From: Linnemannia hyalina
Lineage: Eukaryota > Mortierellomycota > Mortierellomycetes > Mortierellales > Mortierellaceae
NCBI GenBank assembly: GCA_019671135.1
Contig: JAHRHY010000028.1
Coordinates: 124,001 to 188,000 of the forward strand
Direction of reading: 5' to 3'
Length of the DNA stretch: 64,000 nt
The notes below the pieces were generated by a model that did not search any database, was not told the DNA's origin, and saw only the letters and a list, made by a program, of their open reading frames with translations. Below, one piece after another: positions 47,798 through 61,600 of this stretch. Position numbers and translations under genes: made by a program. Within the stretch, counting starts at the first letter, position 1. Each line of letters begins with the position of its first letter.

Positions 47798-50700
47798 ATG
47801 GCAGACCCAAACAGCCACACGAGCGACATTCATTACTACGACAACAACGGTAGCACAGGCGAATGGGACATCAACAACAACAACCAGTCTTCCACGTCAG
47901 CGCTGTACCCTCTTATCCCTCCCTTACCACTACCTCTCTCCAGCAAGTATTCCTATACCTTCCAGCCCTCCGCACCCCCATCGGCACCACCCTCGACATC
48001 GTCTCCTTGGGCCTCTGCTCCTGTCTATCCCTCCACCGACTCACACAGTTACTCGCCAACAACATACACACCATCCTATCCAGTCGACTACACAACCAAC
48101 CACCAAGCCGAAGATTACACGGCTTATGACTCGGCGACAAATCCTTGGCACGCACCCTCACACAGTCCCACCAAAGAGGACCTCCAGCCAGAGCTGCCCC
48201 TATACCCTGAACCTTCTGCACCGCCCATCTACCCGGTCCTTCCTATTGAATCAAATTACCACAACTTTCATCACCAAGACCAGCATCAAGGACGCCAATA
48301 TCCACACAGTGCCTGGGATGGGCAAAATGCCGATCACGACCAGACACCGAGTTATCCTCGACTGGACTCTACCTTCTTCATTCAACACCCCAGTTCCAAG
48401 GTCTCAGCACAGCGACTTCGAGAGCTCTACAGTAACAGGTTCTTACAGGACCTTCCTCGACGATTGTCGGATTATGAGAGGTCCTCGGTGACGCACTCAG
48501 TCGATGACAGCAACAACGACGCGTTCTTCCACTATCTGAAATCATATGAGGTTGCATACGAGGCCGTCCAGCAATCCCACCTCGCCATCTTCAACCTCCA
48601 ACAAAAGGCCAAGGGGTATGCGAGCAAGCTATGGGCGGTCCAGACGAAAACAGAGATTGCCAAGGCCATTTGTGGAGACGGCGCGACGATCGCCCACAAC
48701 TACAGCTACCAAGTCGGACAGCATGAGCCCAAGGTTGCCGAGAAGCTGAAAAAGTCGTTGTCCCGACTTCATAAGCAGAGGACAAAGAGCCTGTTGCGGA
48801 TGCAGTTCGAGGAGTCGTCTAGTCGACTTTGGATCCAGGACCATATTGCCGAGTTCCTGAATAGTGTCCATTGGAAATCTGACAGCGAGGCAGGATTGCT
48901 GAGAGCAAGGAACTATCTTGACATTCTGTTCCATTTCGAGCGGTCAGTTCGGAGGCAACCCGACTTTGACACGGCGGCAGAGGAGCGGCAAGCTAGTGCC
49001 GCAGGATCAGACGCGTCGGTATCTTCTCCAGACGAGGCGGTCATGGGGGCAGACCAGTCAGTTTCGTCCGCGGCTACAAACTCTATTCTGCGCTCGATTC
49101 ACAGTTGGACCGATCTTTTGGCGGGGGCTGTCCTGGCCTTTGGAGGTTTCAAGGAGCGTGAGCACTTGATCGTTCAGGTTCTCCGGTCACGGCAGGTGGC
49201 TAACTGGGCCACCAACTATGTCCAATGCAACCCACCAACAATATGGTCTCAGGACTTTGAAGAGTTTTACCTGACACAGTTGCAACTGGTCCTCTGCGGA
49301 TCTGCTTCGCTCGATCACGAGGCAACCAAGGAGTCCCTCTCGAACATGTCTCTTGATATCGGATCGACGCTGGATGAGGATGACTGTTCGGCACTTCTGG
49401 ATCAAATGGACGTCGCCGTCTTCTTCAACCGTATGCTGGATGAGCACAGCGGGATGCACAACAATGACGGCACATTGTACCAGAAGGATCTATCAGAGCG
49501 GGAAGCGCTGCAAGCCTTGACGACGACGCGCCGCATATTTGACATCCTCCTCCGCGGACTGGAGAAGCGCATTGGGTTAACTGTAGTCCCAAAGCGGTTG
49601 TCTCAAACACTGTGCCAGCTCGCCCAGATCCTTGGCGATCATCTACTCGTACTTGGGCCGATCAAATCCAAGGCGCTTTCAGACGAGACTTTTTCGATAA
49701 CAATTGATAGGTACAGTCCTCAGCCAAGTGATACCAACTTGTCGTTTGAAATACAAATGTTTTGCCCACGTTTACTAAAGTAAAGTTTTCGTTGTTGTAA
49801 TAGATACAACCATACAACAACAACGCTGCAGTTGGAGGTGGATCACATCTTGACGGATGTTACAAAGGCGCTCCTGGCTCTTCCTAATCTCGGACTCTGG
49901 ACGTTTCTACCCTCAGTCCCCTTCAAGTTCATGTCCGATGCGACAGTCGCGCTGATGTTGGAGGAAGTCGCTCTGGACAACATTCAGGAGTGGATCGCAC
50001 ATCCCTCGGGGCTATTGTCGATCGCCTCCGAATCCAACAAATTGCGGTACAGCCTTGGTTGTAATCCTGGGGAAGCAGTGTTTCTGTTGACCGCAATAGC
50101 AGCGTTAGCGACGAGTCGATCCCAGGTTGGATTGGCACAGGTTCAGGATGGACTAGGGCCAACCGTTCATGATAGCATTGCGTCAATTGTCGCTTTTTTG
50201 CTGTTGGACGTTGGCTTTCTGGACAGGGACATCCGCGGCGAGCTCGCAAAGCCGGTGCGCGAGATTCTGAGATCAATCTGCGATTCTCACGCGGCGGTGA
50301 TATCGTTTGTCTTGCGCTTCGTGGCAGTACATTTTGGGGAGATGGGCGACATGGCTCAGTACTTGTTCAGGGAACTCTCCTTTGACGAATGGCAAATGTC
50401 CAACAGTGACTTTGCGACTCTTCAAAAGTTCCTCGAGACTCCGCCTCTAAGCAGCCAACAGTCGCTCTTTGCGCGTTCCATATTGGGTTCTCTCCCGTGG
50501 ACTCGAGGTAATAGCTGGTTCAGGACGTATTTGCTACTCGTTTGGCACCTGTTTCAGACCCTCTTTTGCTCACAAATGGTACTCTTCCTTCTTCAAATAG
50601 GAGACATGGATGACAACAATGGTCAGTATCGCATGGCTGTACCCGAACACTTCAGGAAGGAGCTGGCGTTAACATTGACCGACATTTGCATCCAACAAAT

Positions 50701-53700
50701 CACCAATATCACCGCCGAAGCTGAGAATGCCGCAGTCAAGGAGGACACCAAAATCACCAAAGACGACCGACCCAACAGTCCTGCACGAGTCAAATCGACT
50801 GAGCACACATTCGTGGGGTCGCTTGCGTCAAACTTGCCTCATGCGATCACCCACCTGGCGGCTCACTCTGGACTGCACCACACAGCGGAGCAGACAGCCA
50901 CCAAAGCATTCATGGATTGGTGTTGGATCATCCTCGTCAAACTGGAGCTCACGGATGTGCGGACCCTCAGCCTCCTTGAAGCATCTCGACTTCATGTGCA
51001 GGATCCTGGATTGGCGAAATTTGCGTTGTTTAGCCAGGGCCAACTGACCTTTGTCAAGGCTGTCCATTTGCTGCTGACGGAAGCGAGCCGAGATGTCGAC
51101 CAGTTTCTGCAGGAAGGCTGGACAACACTGACGGCGGTACTGCATGCTGGAGTTGGGTCGGTGTTTCTGGATCTGGTTGGCAAACTTGTACCACCCATCA
51201 TTTTCTCCGGTTTAGACTTGAAGCCTCATGCTGCCAAGTTTGGCCAGCTCCTGCGTGATGTTGGAGGATGGAAACAGGACCCCATGCTCGCCCGTTCCGC
51301 TGCATTACAACAATCGAACAAGGGCTGGACGGCTCCACATAATGTGGCCAAGGAGTTGAGGGGACTCTGGTCACTCTTGCGAGCCCATCTGGAGCAGGGA
51401 CGTGTGCGAGGCGATGGAGGAACGATTTCTGTGATTCAGTTTTGGATGACAGCAATCTTTTCACAGAAGGAATGGATGCTTCATCAGGAATGTGTGCAGG
51501 TACTGGACGTTGTGTGTCATGTCGCATTCGAGCACGGACTCCACACGCTCGTCAAGGACGCACTCTTGGAGCAGCAAATTCTACTGTCGATCGGATATCG
51601 TCGAGCACCAGGAGTTTCGGCCGAACTGATGGGTCTTGCGCAACCAGGACTGGACAAGGTCATGGATATGTTGCCGGAGAGGTTTGTCAAGGCGCTGCCG
51701 CTTTCTGTACCACAAGGGTCGAGCGACCCTAGTTTACTGATGGGAACATGGTCCGTCAAGGCGTTTGCGACCAACCTGTTTACTCAGCAGGCGATGGTGG
51801 AGTCGACATCTGTCTGGTTTGCCTACTATGCACTCTCGGTTGAGACTGGACTGGAGCGGGACATGCGGATCAAAGTCGGCAACTACTACCGCCAACACCC
51901 AGCCGAGGTCAAGGTCCACGGAAACATCAAGACGGTCGTCAAGACGCTGGGGATTACGTCGCGCAAGACTCTACAGAACTTTGCGATCTGGCGCTGGACC
52001 CAACACCTGCTCGCCCTTCCGGTGGATACTTTTCTGCTTCCTCTGTTCTGGCAAATGTTCTTCTCCCTCTACTTTGGACATGCTGAGCACCCGACAACCT
52101 TTTATGGCTGCAAATTCTTGGAGACCAGCCCAGAGATCGTGGAGCAGCTAAAGGAACGACTCCAGACGACCTATACTCATTTTGGACAGGAGGCGCGCAA
52201 GGCAGTTCAGGTGCAGGATCTTAAGAGAGCGGGGCCTTTGACGACGCTGCACGAGATGTATATTGCTCTTTACGGGTGGATCAGCGAACCATTACTTTTG
52301 ACACCTGAAATCGATCTTCGGAGGATCCGCAAGGACTTGATGCCTGAGCTTCTTACCACCTGCCGTTTGCCTGATCCGCTGGAGAGCAACTCGGACCTCT
52401 GGAAGAGCTTTCTTTTGACTGAGCAGGATGAGGCCAAGTCCACCTTCTCGGAGACATGCCCTGGTCGATCAACGTCGTCGTTTCAAGAAATCAGCAGCCC
52501 GCCTCGATCCAGGAACGCGGACACAGGTCGATCTCGCGCGGTTCGGAAGCATAGTCATGCCTGGCAGGAACAAAAGATCGTCAACTGTATCGCCAAGCAG
52601 TCGAGGGCTGGTCCAGAGTTCTTTGTCCCGCGTGTATTGGCACCAGCCGCGGTCATCGGCGCGCAGTCAACGCCTCAGCACCTCTTCAGCCAAACAGTCC
52701 GATCTGTGCGAGACTATTACAGGAACTACGAGACAACGAACGAGGCGTACACGAATCTCGATGTTGTCTACCTGTCTGAACTGGGAGCTCTCTACCACAA
52801 TGAAGTCAGGGCTAAAAGGATCGATATAGCCTGCGACACCACTCCCAACACTCATTGTGTCCGCGCGGCTGTAATAGAGCTCAAGTACGAGGAGATTATC
52901 GTCAATGACAAGGTCAAGAACTCGATCGTTGAGAACCGTCAGCGGGCGCGGGAGCTTCGGCTAGGAAGCGTTGAACAAGGACTATGTCTAGCGGCCCTGG
53001 AGATATCAAAGACCATCAGCACTCTTCTGGACCGTTTGGAGCTCGACCCAAGCAACACCAACCTTCAGGAACTGTCCGTCCGGTCCTTTTACTATCTCTG
53101 CAACGAGCTCTTGGGAGACGCGTCGACCTATCCTCCAGCATTCGTTCTTCTCACCTCGATCGTCGAGACTCTCGGGATGGAAGTGGTGGCAAAGGATCCC
53201 AGTCAGACAGAGCCGATTCTGGACCTGATGAAGACGGATGACTTTACGATCTCGCTACTCTTCAAGACGTTTTACCCCGCAGCCATACCGTCAGACTTTG
53301 TGAGGCTTTATAATCGGATCGCCGCCTGCAAGGAATATGGGCTCGTATCAAAGGACCGATTGCTGAGGCAGTTTGACGTCCAAGCTTGGGCTGTTGAGCC
53401 GATTACCAATGCTCCTGGTGGCGATTCAGATCAACAAAGCAAGATCAGTGGACCTTCGGTGCTGGACAGATTGGCGTTCTACGAGGTTGCCTTTACTGCG
53501 ATGGTGGCACAGCAGCAGCTTCAGAAGCAGGACGATCGGATCCAAGAAGCAACTGAGCTCAGCACCCGCGATCGACTGGCTATCATCAAGTCGCACCGGG
53601 AACTTGCAGGAACGTTATTCTTGAACTTTCTGCAGCAGGACTATGTCGAGTATCTCCGAATCCTTTTCGACACTTGCGGAATCATGTGTTTGGAGCCTGA

Positions 53701-56700
53701 GGTTCTGGAGGATTTCATCCGCATCTTGGGAGTCGAGCCAACGTTGATTCCGGCCCTGTTGGACGGCGCTGACGCCTCAGACGAGCGTCTTGGGACTGGA
53801 GGGAAGGCCTTGACGCGAGTTGGACTGTCCGACTACGATTTGGGTCGTCTTGTCCAGTTCTTGGCAGATTACTTCGTGGAGTGCCAGGAGAAGCTGGCTC
53901 GGGGAAACCTGTTGGATCGGTACAGCGGATATGCCGTCTCGATTGCCTCGCTCTTGACCGCCGTTTTGTGCGACGAGCGATATTTCACAAAGTGGATCAA
54001 GTCATTCCCCGAGAGCATTGGATACTCGACCTCTGTCTATGGCCACTCACCCCCAACAGACACCGGCGATTCAGGAGGATACCGACAGGCGGGAACCCTT
54101 GTCAGTCCAACACAATGCCGCATGTGGCACGATACGCTGATGGTCTTTCAACCGTGGCTGTCTTGTTTGACCGATCGTGCAGTGGATGAGATTCGGTTCC
54201 AGCGCCAGCAGGGCGGAGCGAGTCGTCTGCTTTTCACCTTTGTCGGAATTGTGTCCAAAATGATAACCGCGCTTCAAGCCCACTTTGGCGATGCGAGTCT
54301 TATGCTGCAGGAGCTGTTTGATTTTTGGCTGGAGTTGATGGATCAGAGTACTCTGGGTCAGGGATCGATCAACCAGATCATGCTGCTTCACCAACACTTT
54401 CACCGACTGGACTGGACTGGACTCGAGCTATCCAAGGAGCGGGTTGAGAGGATCTTGGAGGTCAAAACCAAGCTGAGCGTCGAGATTCGTGTCGACTTTT
54501 GGACTTATTTGGTGACGGTGCTCATGGAGAACGCTGACTCGGACTTGCGACCCCGCCACCTGAAGCGTCTGGAGGCCAAAGGCACTGCTGAGTGGCACCA
54601 GACAGAGGCGGCGTTTCTAAAACTCGGCACCGCGATCTTACAGGACGCGGATCTCATTTGTGGGGAAGACCTGGACGTTCGTCAGCAGCTTTTGAACCGG
54701 ATCTGGTCTACTATGTTGGATGCTGGAGATTGGGCGCTACTGTCAACGGAGGAACTCGGGAGTCAGGTCGAAGGGCTCAAGGTTCAGTGGGATCGTGCTG
54801 GCATGTGGGATGACCTGAACAGTCCATTGGGACTGTTGCTCTACTGGATGAGGATTGCTGTCGGACTGGAGAGCACGGATCTGACGGAGCTGGATCAGAA
54901 CGACAACATGGTCTATGGCATGGAAGGCAGACGATTGAGCGTTGAACGAGTGTTGATTTACTTTGGTTACACGACTCGACTGCTGCAGGTCCGACTCGCA
55001 TCGTCCGCGGAGGATTCCCAGAACGTCAACTTTCGCGCGGACGCTATACCCCATGTGGTCGTTCATCTTGGTCAAGTCCTTGACAGGATCGCAGGAAGTC
55101 GGCACCAGGTCAGGCACCCCGACATTCATCGGTCATTGTTGACACTGGTCAGTTTCTTGAATCAGTGTGGACCAGGACCAGCTGCACAACCGACATCTTC
55201 GCCTTCATCCCTGTCCTCGCCCGTGTACGACATGGTTCTTCAAGGACTGAAGCGCATGATTTCGGATGTAGAGGTCATCCAGCTGGATGTCATCAGGGTG
55301 ATATGTCAGCGTATTAACTCGATCCCGGTAATGGTCAACCTCTTGGAGGAGGCGATTGAGCGCGAGTTTGACCTGTGGGCAGGGGAGCAGGGCAGTCGAT
55401 TTGACCGAATACAGTCAGCAAGCGCGATGAGTATGTCTGGATCCGTCTTTGGACTTGAAGACACGCCTCTACAACAAACGATATCCCCGATGCCTTGGAT
55501 TGGTCACACCCGGTCAAACACGTCACACACACCGGAGCATCACAGGACAAACAGCGGTGACGGACGAAATTCTTGGAGCAAGGTCAAGGCGCAGATCGAG
55601 GCACCGGAACTGACAGAGGACGAGTTCTTGGACCAGGCGTTCAAGCAAGGCGCGATTCTCACGATCTATGGTCGATTCTTGCAGTTACTGGAGGAGTGTG
55701 AGCAGAGTCAGGAATTTGATGAGGTCTTGGAGTTGGGGCAGGAGCTGGCTGAGGTCATTTCGAAGGTGAACTTGCAGGCGATTGAGCCCTGGAAGGCATA
55801 CCAGAGTCTCTTGCTGCTGAGGATGTTCCTCACCTTGGTTGCCAAAGAGTCCGTCCACAGGTACGGTTCGTGTCATCTGTCTATGTGTTTTGTATAATAA
55901 GCATACATGGAGCATTCGATGTAACCTTTTTCCACTTTGCCTTTTTTGTTTTTAATCAATAGTGTTTTGCAGAGTAGATTTTTGAGCTCTGTGATGCACG
56001 TATGCCGGACATTGGAGTTGTGGTTCCAGGATCGGGATTCGACCAAGGGAATGCTCAGTTCTATCGGGATGGGCACACGGTCCACGTTGGATGCCAAGTT
56101 CCGAATGGTGGTTAGGATTATTTACACCTACTTGGTGGTCCGACTCGCAGACAAGGGGCTCTCAATTCATCATGGAACAGATACTGGTCATGCTGGAGGC
56201 GGTGGGGGTGTTCTGGCCTGGCGAAAGGGACGGCTGAGTAGCGTACAGAGTCTTGGCGATGGGTCCTCAGCAGCACCTGGTGGCGGTGGTAGTGGCGGGA
56301 AGCATGAGAGTAGGGATGTGAGTACGATGCTGATCGAGGCTCTTTCTCAGTTGCCGGCCAAGAACAAGGACTATGCTATTGTCTTTGCGGCCCCTCCTAC
56401 TGTTGGTGTCTCGGTGCACAAGGGTGGATCTGCTGCGGGTGCGGCAGCGATGACGATGGCTTTGTTGCCTGCGTTGGCTTCTTCGCCGCTGGGTATTGTC
56501 AAGAGGACTATCATGTCAACGCCACCTCCTCCGCTTGCTCTGGGATCGTCGCCGACGACCTCAAATGTTTCTACACCTACGTATGGCATAGATCGCAGAC
56601 GTCACAATCATAGTAGCGCCAGCAGTGTTGTGGGAGGACACAATAAGCGGCTGTCGATCCAGAGTCATCATTCTCGATTCTCGACTGGCAGCAGCTGGGA

Positions 56701-57034
56701 CGACACTGCAGGAACGATCTTGTTCCCGGAGGATATGGCGGACTTGTCCAATGGCCTATCATCACCATTATCAACAACAGCAGCAGCAACAGCAGCAGCA
56801 ACAGCGGCGGGAGAATTGGCGGCAACACGGCGAAGGGTTGGTGGATCGAGTAGTCAGCAGCAGCAGCCGACAGAATACCGGGTGAGGCTACAGCAGGGGA
56901 CCAAGAATGGGATGGAGGATCTTGTGTGGGCCGTGGCGCAGATCAAGGATCGGCGGTTTCGGATTCTGGAGGCAGCTGATTTCATGGAGGAGGTATTGGA
57001 GAGGTTTTATGATGGGGACGATTACTTTGCGTAG
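47798..57034 (+). CDS. Giant 3,013-residue helical protein, possibly EPG5-like
   Basis: Three exons, 47798-49710, 49804-55860 and 55963-57034, joined by phase-2 GT-AG introns (AG|GTACAG and AG|GTACGG donors) give 3,013 residues. The ATG has a strong context (GGCCATGGC). Residues 1-190 are Pro/Tyr/Ser-rich and disordered. A charged helical stretch follows (about 240-350, QQKAKGYASKLWAVQTKTEI...ICGDGATIAHNY), then more than 2,000 residues of amphipathic helices resembling a HEAT-type solenoid. The C-terminus has Gly-, Ala/Thr- and Gln-rich spacers, then a conserved-looking end (AQIKDRRFRILEAADFMEEV). No catalytic motif, signal peptide or clear membrane helix. Size, helical character and the GDG-containing charged segment recall EPG5, the Rab7 effector that tethers autophagosomes to lysosomes. 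That match is from memory and unverified; another giant scaffold is possible. Confidence 0.85.
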
Positions 57035-58668
57035 TTTAGGTGGAAGGGCGGTGGAGAAGGAGGAGGGTGGGCGGAAGCTGGCGATTTATTATCACAAGAA
57101 TAGTACGCGATTTTTTATCAGTGAATTTGTCTGACATAGACGTACTAAAGTAGAGACATTTCTTGCACATTCACACTCTCTCTCTCGCATCTATCATGAA
57201 GTACGTGCTGCAGTTCATAAAGGTTGAGAATGTTGTTTATTGAGAGGCGAACCCTTTGCACTTCTGCGTAAACTTATCCACATCGTTGGTCCGTAGAGCT
57301 TATTGGCATCAAGTCTGGTCGCCAGAGTCGTCTTGCTCCATTTATGCCTCCCGCCGCGCACCCATACATCGACGGGTTAGATGTGCAAAAAAGAATAAAA
57401 AGTAGGGTTAGTCCTTACAACTAAAGTAATAAAACATGTACAACCATCATGATCACTACAGTAGAGTGTTTTCAACAAAGGAAAAAAGACAGGAGGTATC
57501 CATCCCCAAAGACTACCCCATGGCGCTATTGAGCACTTCCATGACCGGTGCCAGTAGGATCACCGCTCGTCGCGACCAACTCAGGGGCTGGTGCAGGACG
57601 TTACCTTGCACCACGGACAAGAGTCAAGCCGCATAGTGACAAGAGTGTTTTCAACCCGCTCAAAGGGACAGGACGTGGAGCAAGAGACTACTTACATCTC
57701 ACACAGTTGGACTGTAAGTGTGCTGGCGGTAAGTACGAAAGCGGCAAGTGCGGAAGCGGTGAGTACGGAAGTAAGGAATGTGGAGAGGATGAATGGAGAG
57801 GATGAGTTGGATGTGGACATGGGAGGGACACGGTTTAAGTTTCGATAAACACACGCATATAGCTTAATTTTCTGCGGTCCTTGAAAAAAGGCAAGGGGAC
57901 CACATGGTCGTCCTTTTTCTTCTCTTGCCTCTTTCACGGAATCAGCCTCAAGGAACCTTTGCTGCCGCATGGAACAAACACAATTCGACAGACGGGATGC
58001 CACACACAGCACACAACATACGCGGCTCTTTGACCACAGTCAGTCAGTGACGACATGGTTCGCCAAGAGCGCAATGGCTTCCACGGTGGATGAGCATGGT
58101 GGACAAAAGCTCGGTCATCGTCATCATTCATACACCCCTCTCTCACATAACCCTCTTTGACACACCACTCTTTCAGGCACCTCACTTCAATTGCTTCATA
58201 CCCGTGGATCCTTATGACAACATGCCGTCGATCATCGATCTGCAGGAGGAGGAGGAGGAAGCAGTCTTTCATACCACCATGTGTACCTATGACAGCATTC
58301 ATCGAGTCCCTACGTGCACCCAAGCCAGAAGGAGCGATATTCTTTCAACACCACCCCTGAGCCGACTAGCCGGTCCTTTGATGAGGATTAAAGCGTATAC
58401 TGACGCAGACGACAATGGCTTCGTGGTAAGTAAAAACGCGTATACATACCACAATGGCATTCAATTGCTCGCCTTTTGTATTTAAACACCACCACCCCTC
58501 CCTCTTCCTGGCCACGATTTTGAGATTCAGAACGCTTTATTGACCCCAAAAACATATTATACACAACCCACACACCCACCAACTAACCAACCATCGACAC
58601 TTACAACCTACGACAATAACAACAACAACAACAACCCACGACGAAAACTAAAAATAAACTTTTGAACA
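57035..58668. other. Intergenic region, giant gene to 1,444-residue gene
   Basis: 1.6 kb. It starts with the 3' UTR of the giant gene; AATAAA at 57394-57399 is a distant poly(A) candidate. A GCGGNAAGTACGGAAG-like short repeat lies at about 57725-57775. A 131-residue frame at 58090-58485 holds a poly-Glu stretch and a GTAAGT. I do not call it a gene because no second exon follows. The last 100 bp, rich in ACA/CAA repeats, is probably the leader of the next gene. Confidence 0.45.
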
Positions 58669-61600
58669 ATGTCGAACAACACCAGACTCAGGAAAAGGTC
58701 GTCCGCTCCTCTCTCAGAAGAGTCATCATCGCGTCCTCCTTCTCCTACCCAGCAGCAGCAGCCCTCGAAGCGCCCACGTACAGGAGGGAAGAAAGTTCTC
58801 ACTCGACCGGTGACTCGTTCCAGGACTCGACCCACCATCATTACCACTGCCACTATGTATGCAGGTCGACTCAACACTCATCCAGCTCAAGGCCCCGCTC
58901 CTGCACTTCCAATCGGTGTCCCTGCAGCTGTAGCTGTGACCCAACAAGTTGTTTACACCGCTTTGAGCATGGATGAGGACGAGGAGCAGGAGGGTGAAAC
59001 CGATGAAGAGGACGTGGAGGAGGATGAAGGCGACGAGGATGATGACAATGATGATGATGATGAGGAGGAGGAGGAGGAGGAGGAGGAGGATGGGACCGAG
59101 AGTGAGGAACAGGATGACAGCCAGGACGAAGACTACGAGGACGAAGAGGATAACGAGGACAACTGCAAGAGGCGAAAAGATTTCGACAAGAACCGCAGGG
59201 AGTACGAGAACGACATGCTCCATCGGCAACGCGAGCAAGAAGGGGAGAGCGACGTTCATGCGGACGATGAAGCCTCAAGTCAGGAAGATTCGAGTCAGGG
59301 GAGTCCGAGTCAGGGACACCCTGCGGCGGCGGCGACGGCGCCAGTGACAGTGATTGATGAGGAGGAGGTGGAGGATGGGGAGGAGCCAGAGATGTTGGAG
59401 ACTGTTGAGGAGAATTACCAGCGGTTTTATTCACATGGCGATTTTGATGGAGATGACTCGAGTTCGGCTATGGGCGGCGCAGGAAGCACCAATAGTAGTT
59501 CTAGGAGCAGCAGCAGCGACAACGATAGGAGAGACGACAACGGCCGTTATGGCAATGGTGTCTCTGCGTCGTCATCGTTGTCATCATCGGCATCGACACC
59601 AAAGGTCCGGTCGAGGTATACCAGTGGGCTTGCGGGTGGTGGTGAACAGTTCAGGAACCATACGATTCAGGAACCTCTCCCTGGGACTTTGCAGACATGC
59701 CTGATCGAGATTGACTCTCTGCCACCATCCGAAAATGGCGAAGAGGAGGCCCCCAGAGTGCGATACCACCCTGAGCATTTTATCGTCCGTGAGCGGATCA
59801 ACGACATGTACCGGCTCCTGGCGCACAACGAGAACTTTTTGGATGAGACACCACCATCTTCACCAACGTCACCATTGTCGGCATCACGAATCCTCGCCCT
59901 CTCGCAGGCACTCTCTCTCGCCGGCCGATCGCTGAATACTGTCTCAGACTTGATGGATCTCCTTGTCAGGACATACCTCCCTCAGTTCTGGCTCTACCGC
60001 GCCAAGAACAAACACCTCAACCGATTCGCACGGAAACAGCCCAAGAACCCTCGTCCTCGAGAGAGCACCCTGCTGGCGACGTGTGTCGATTGTGGGTTCA
60101 AGTTCGAGAAGACGCCCGTGTTTGCACCTCCGGCAACGGTGCGGAAGGTGGATAATGAGAAAAGAGCGGTGGATAATAAGAAGCAGGGACGTGGTAGTAA
60201 GAATACGAGGGCGGCGGCTAAGGAGAGGGCGTTGATTTCTGCGACGTTCTTGCGCAAGTATTATCAGGACCGGTTTCCGGGCGCCGGGATTCACTACTGG
60301 AACAGTCATCTTACCCCGCAAGATGTGGACGATATCTTTAACAATAATCGGCAGGAGGATGATTATGATGGGAATCTTGATCATTTTGGGTTGAAGGAGG
60401 AGGGGCATCATGTGGATTGTCCGACGAACTTTTATTCGACTTCGGAGAAGGCGACAAAGCTGCACTTTGGATGGGACTTGGCTGTGGGGTATCAGCATTC
60501 TGGTGTTCCGAGGTTCCCTAATCCGCAACGCACCGCCCCTCCACCACCACCACCATCACCTTGCCCTCCTCAACCTCACTGTCATTCTTTGGCGCCACCT
60601 GGAATGCCAACCCCATCGCCATCTCCAAGATCCTCACCACCTCGAACACCAAAGCCAGGCTCGGGCACTCCTCCACCTCAACACCAACAACACCCGCACT
60701 CAAGACCACATACCTACTATCCATCCCGGTCCCTGATGGCCTCCTTTTGCCACCTCCTCCCACGAGACCTGGATCTCACCACCAACGATCTCCGAAAATT
60801 GTTCACCTATTTCGTTTGGCACCCCTGGTTCGATTGCGACTTTCAGGCGATCACGATTCGACGAGGGTACGAGGAGTTGTGGCCCTTGTTCCTGTTACGG
60901 GATGAGGATGATGAGGTGACGGAGCAAGAGAAGCAGGTCGAGAACGGAAATATCTTTGAAATCAAGAAGAAGAAACGACTTGAGGCGGCGTTGAGGAAAC
61001 TCGAGACAAAGAAGAACGGTAGCAAGAGTGCCTCCAAACGGAAACAGAAACTTCCAATGGCCCCAAAAGCTCCAGAGCCACCTCTAACACCAGCATACAT
61101 CGAATACAAGCGGCAAACCCAGATGGAAACCCGGTTCACGACCAGTTTCGAGCGTGGGTTGAGTAACCATGGCGTGATCCGGACGATCAGAAACCGGAGC
61201 CTGGAAGAATATACTCGTGTAGCCCGGCAGGTTCGGTGGGGATGGGTGTTTGGGCCACGGCTCCGTCAGCATCAGAGTCAGGATCTGGGACAGAATCAGG
61301 ATCTGGGCCAAGATCTCGGGCATACAGCAGCAACAACACCGGCGGCACCACACATCACCCACTTTGAAAAAAATCCAACATACCCGGGATCGATCCACAT
61401 CTTCACAGCCAACGACCGGACGTTAGTCGAAAAGGGCGGGAAACTGTATTTCGAGCCAGACGAGTGGTACCCTGTAGAAGAAATCCCCCGATTCCAGAAC
61501 ACGGCCTGGACACGACCAGAGCGCGCGGATGCATTGGACAGGTTGAAGAGGGAGGTGAAGGAGTGGTGGAATAGGGATGCGGAGGTTCAGAGGAAGAAGT

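Noticed and set aside
50518..50600. Possible intron in the giant gene (CGAG|GTAATA...CAAATAG|GAG)
   Set aside because: It is 83 bp long, so removal would shift the frame, while both sides are open and coding in the same frame for kilobases. Read through instead.
58090..58485. 131-residue frame with poly-Glu and a GTAAGT near its end
   Set aside because: No downstream exon continues it before the next gene, and the upstream part is a low-complexity leader.
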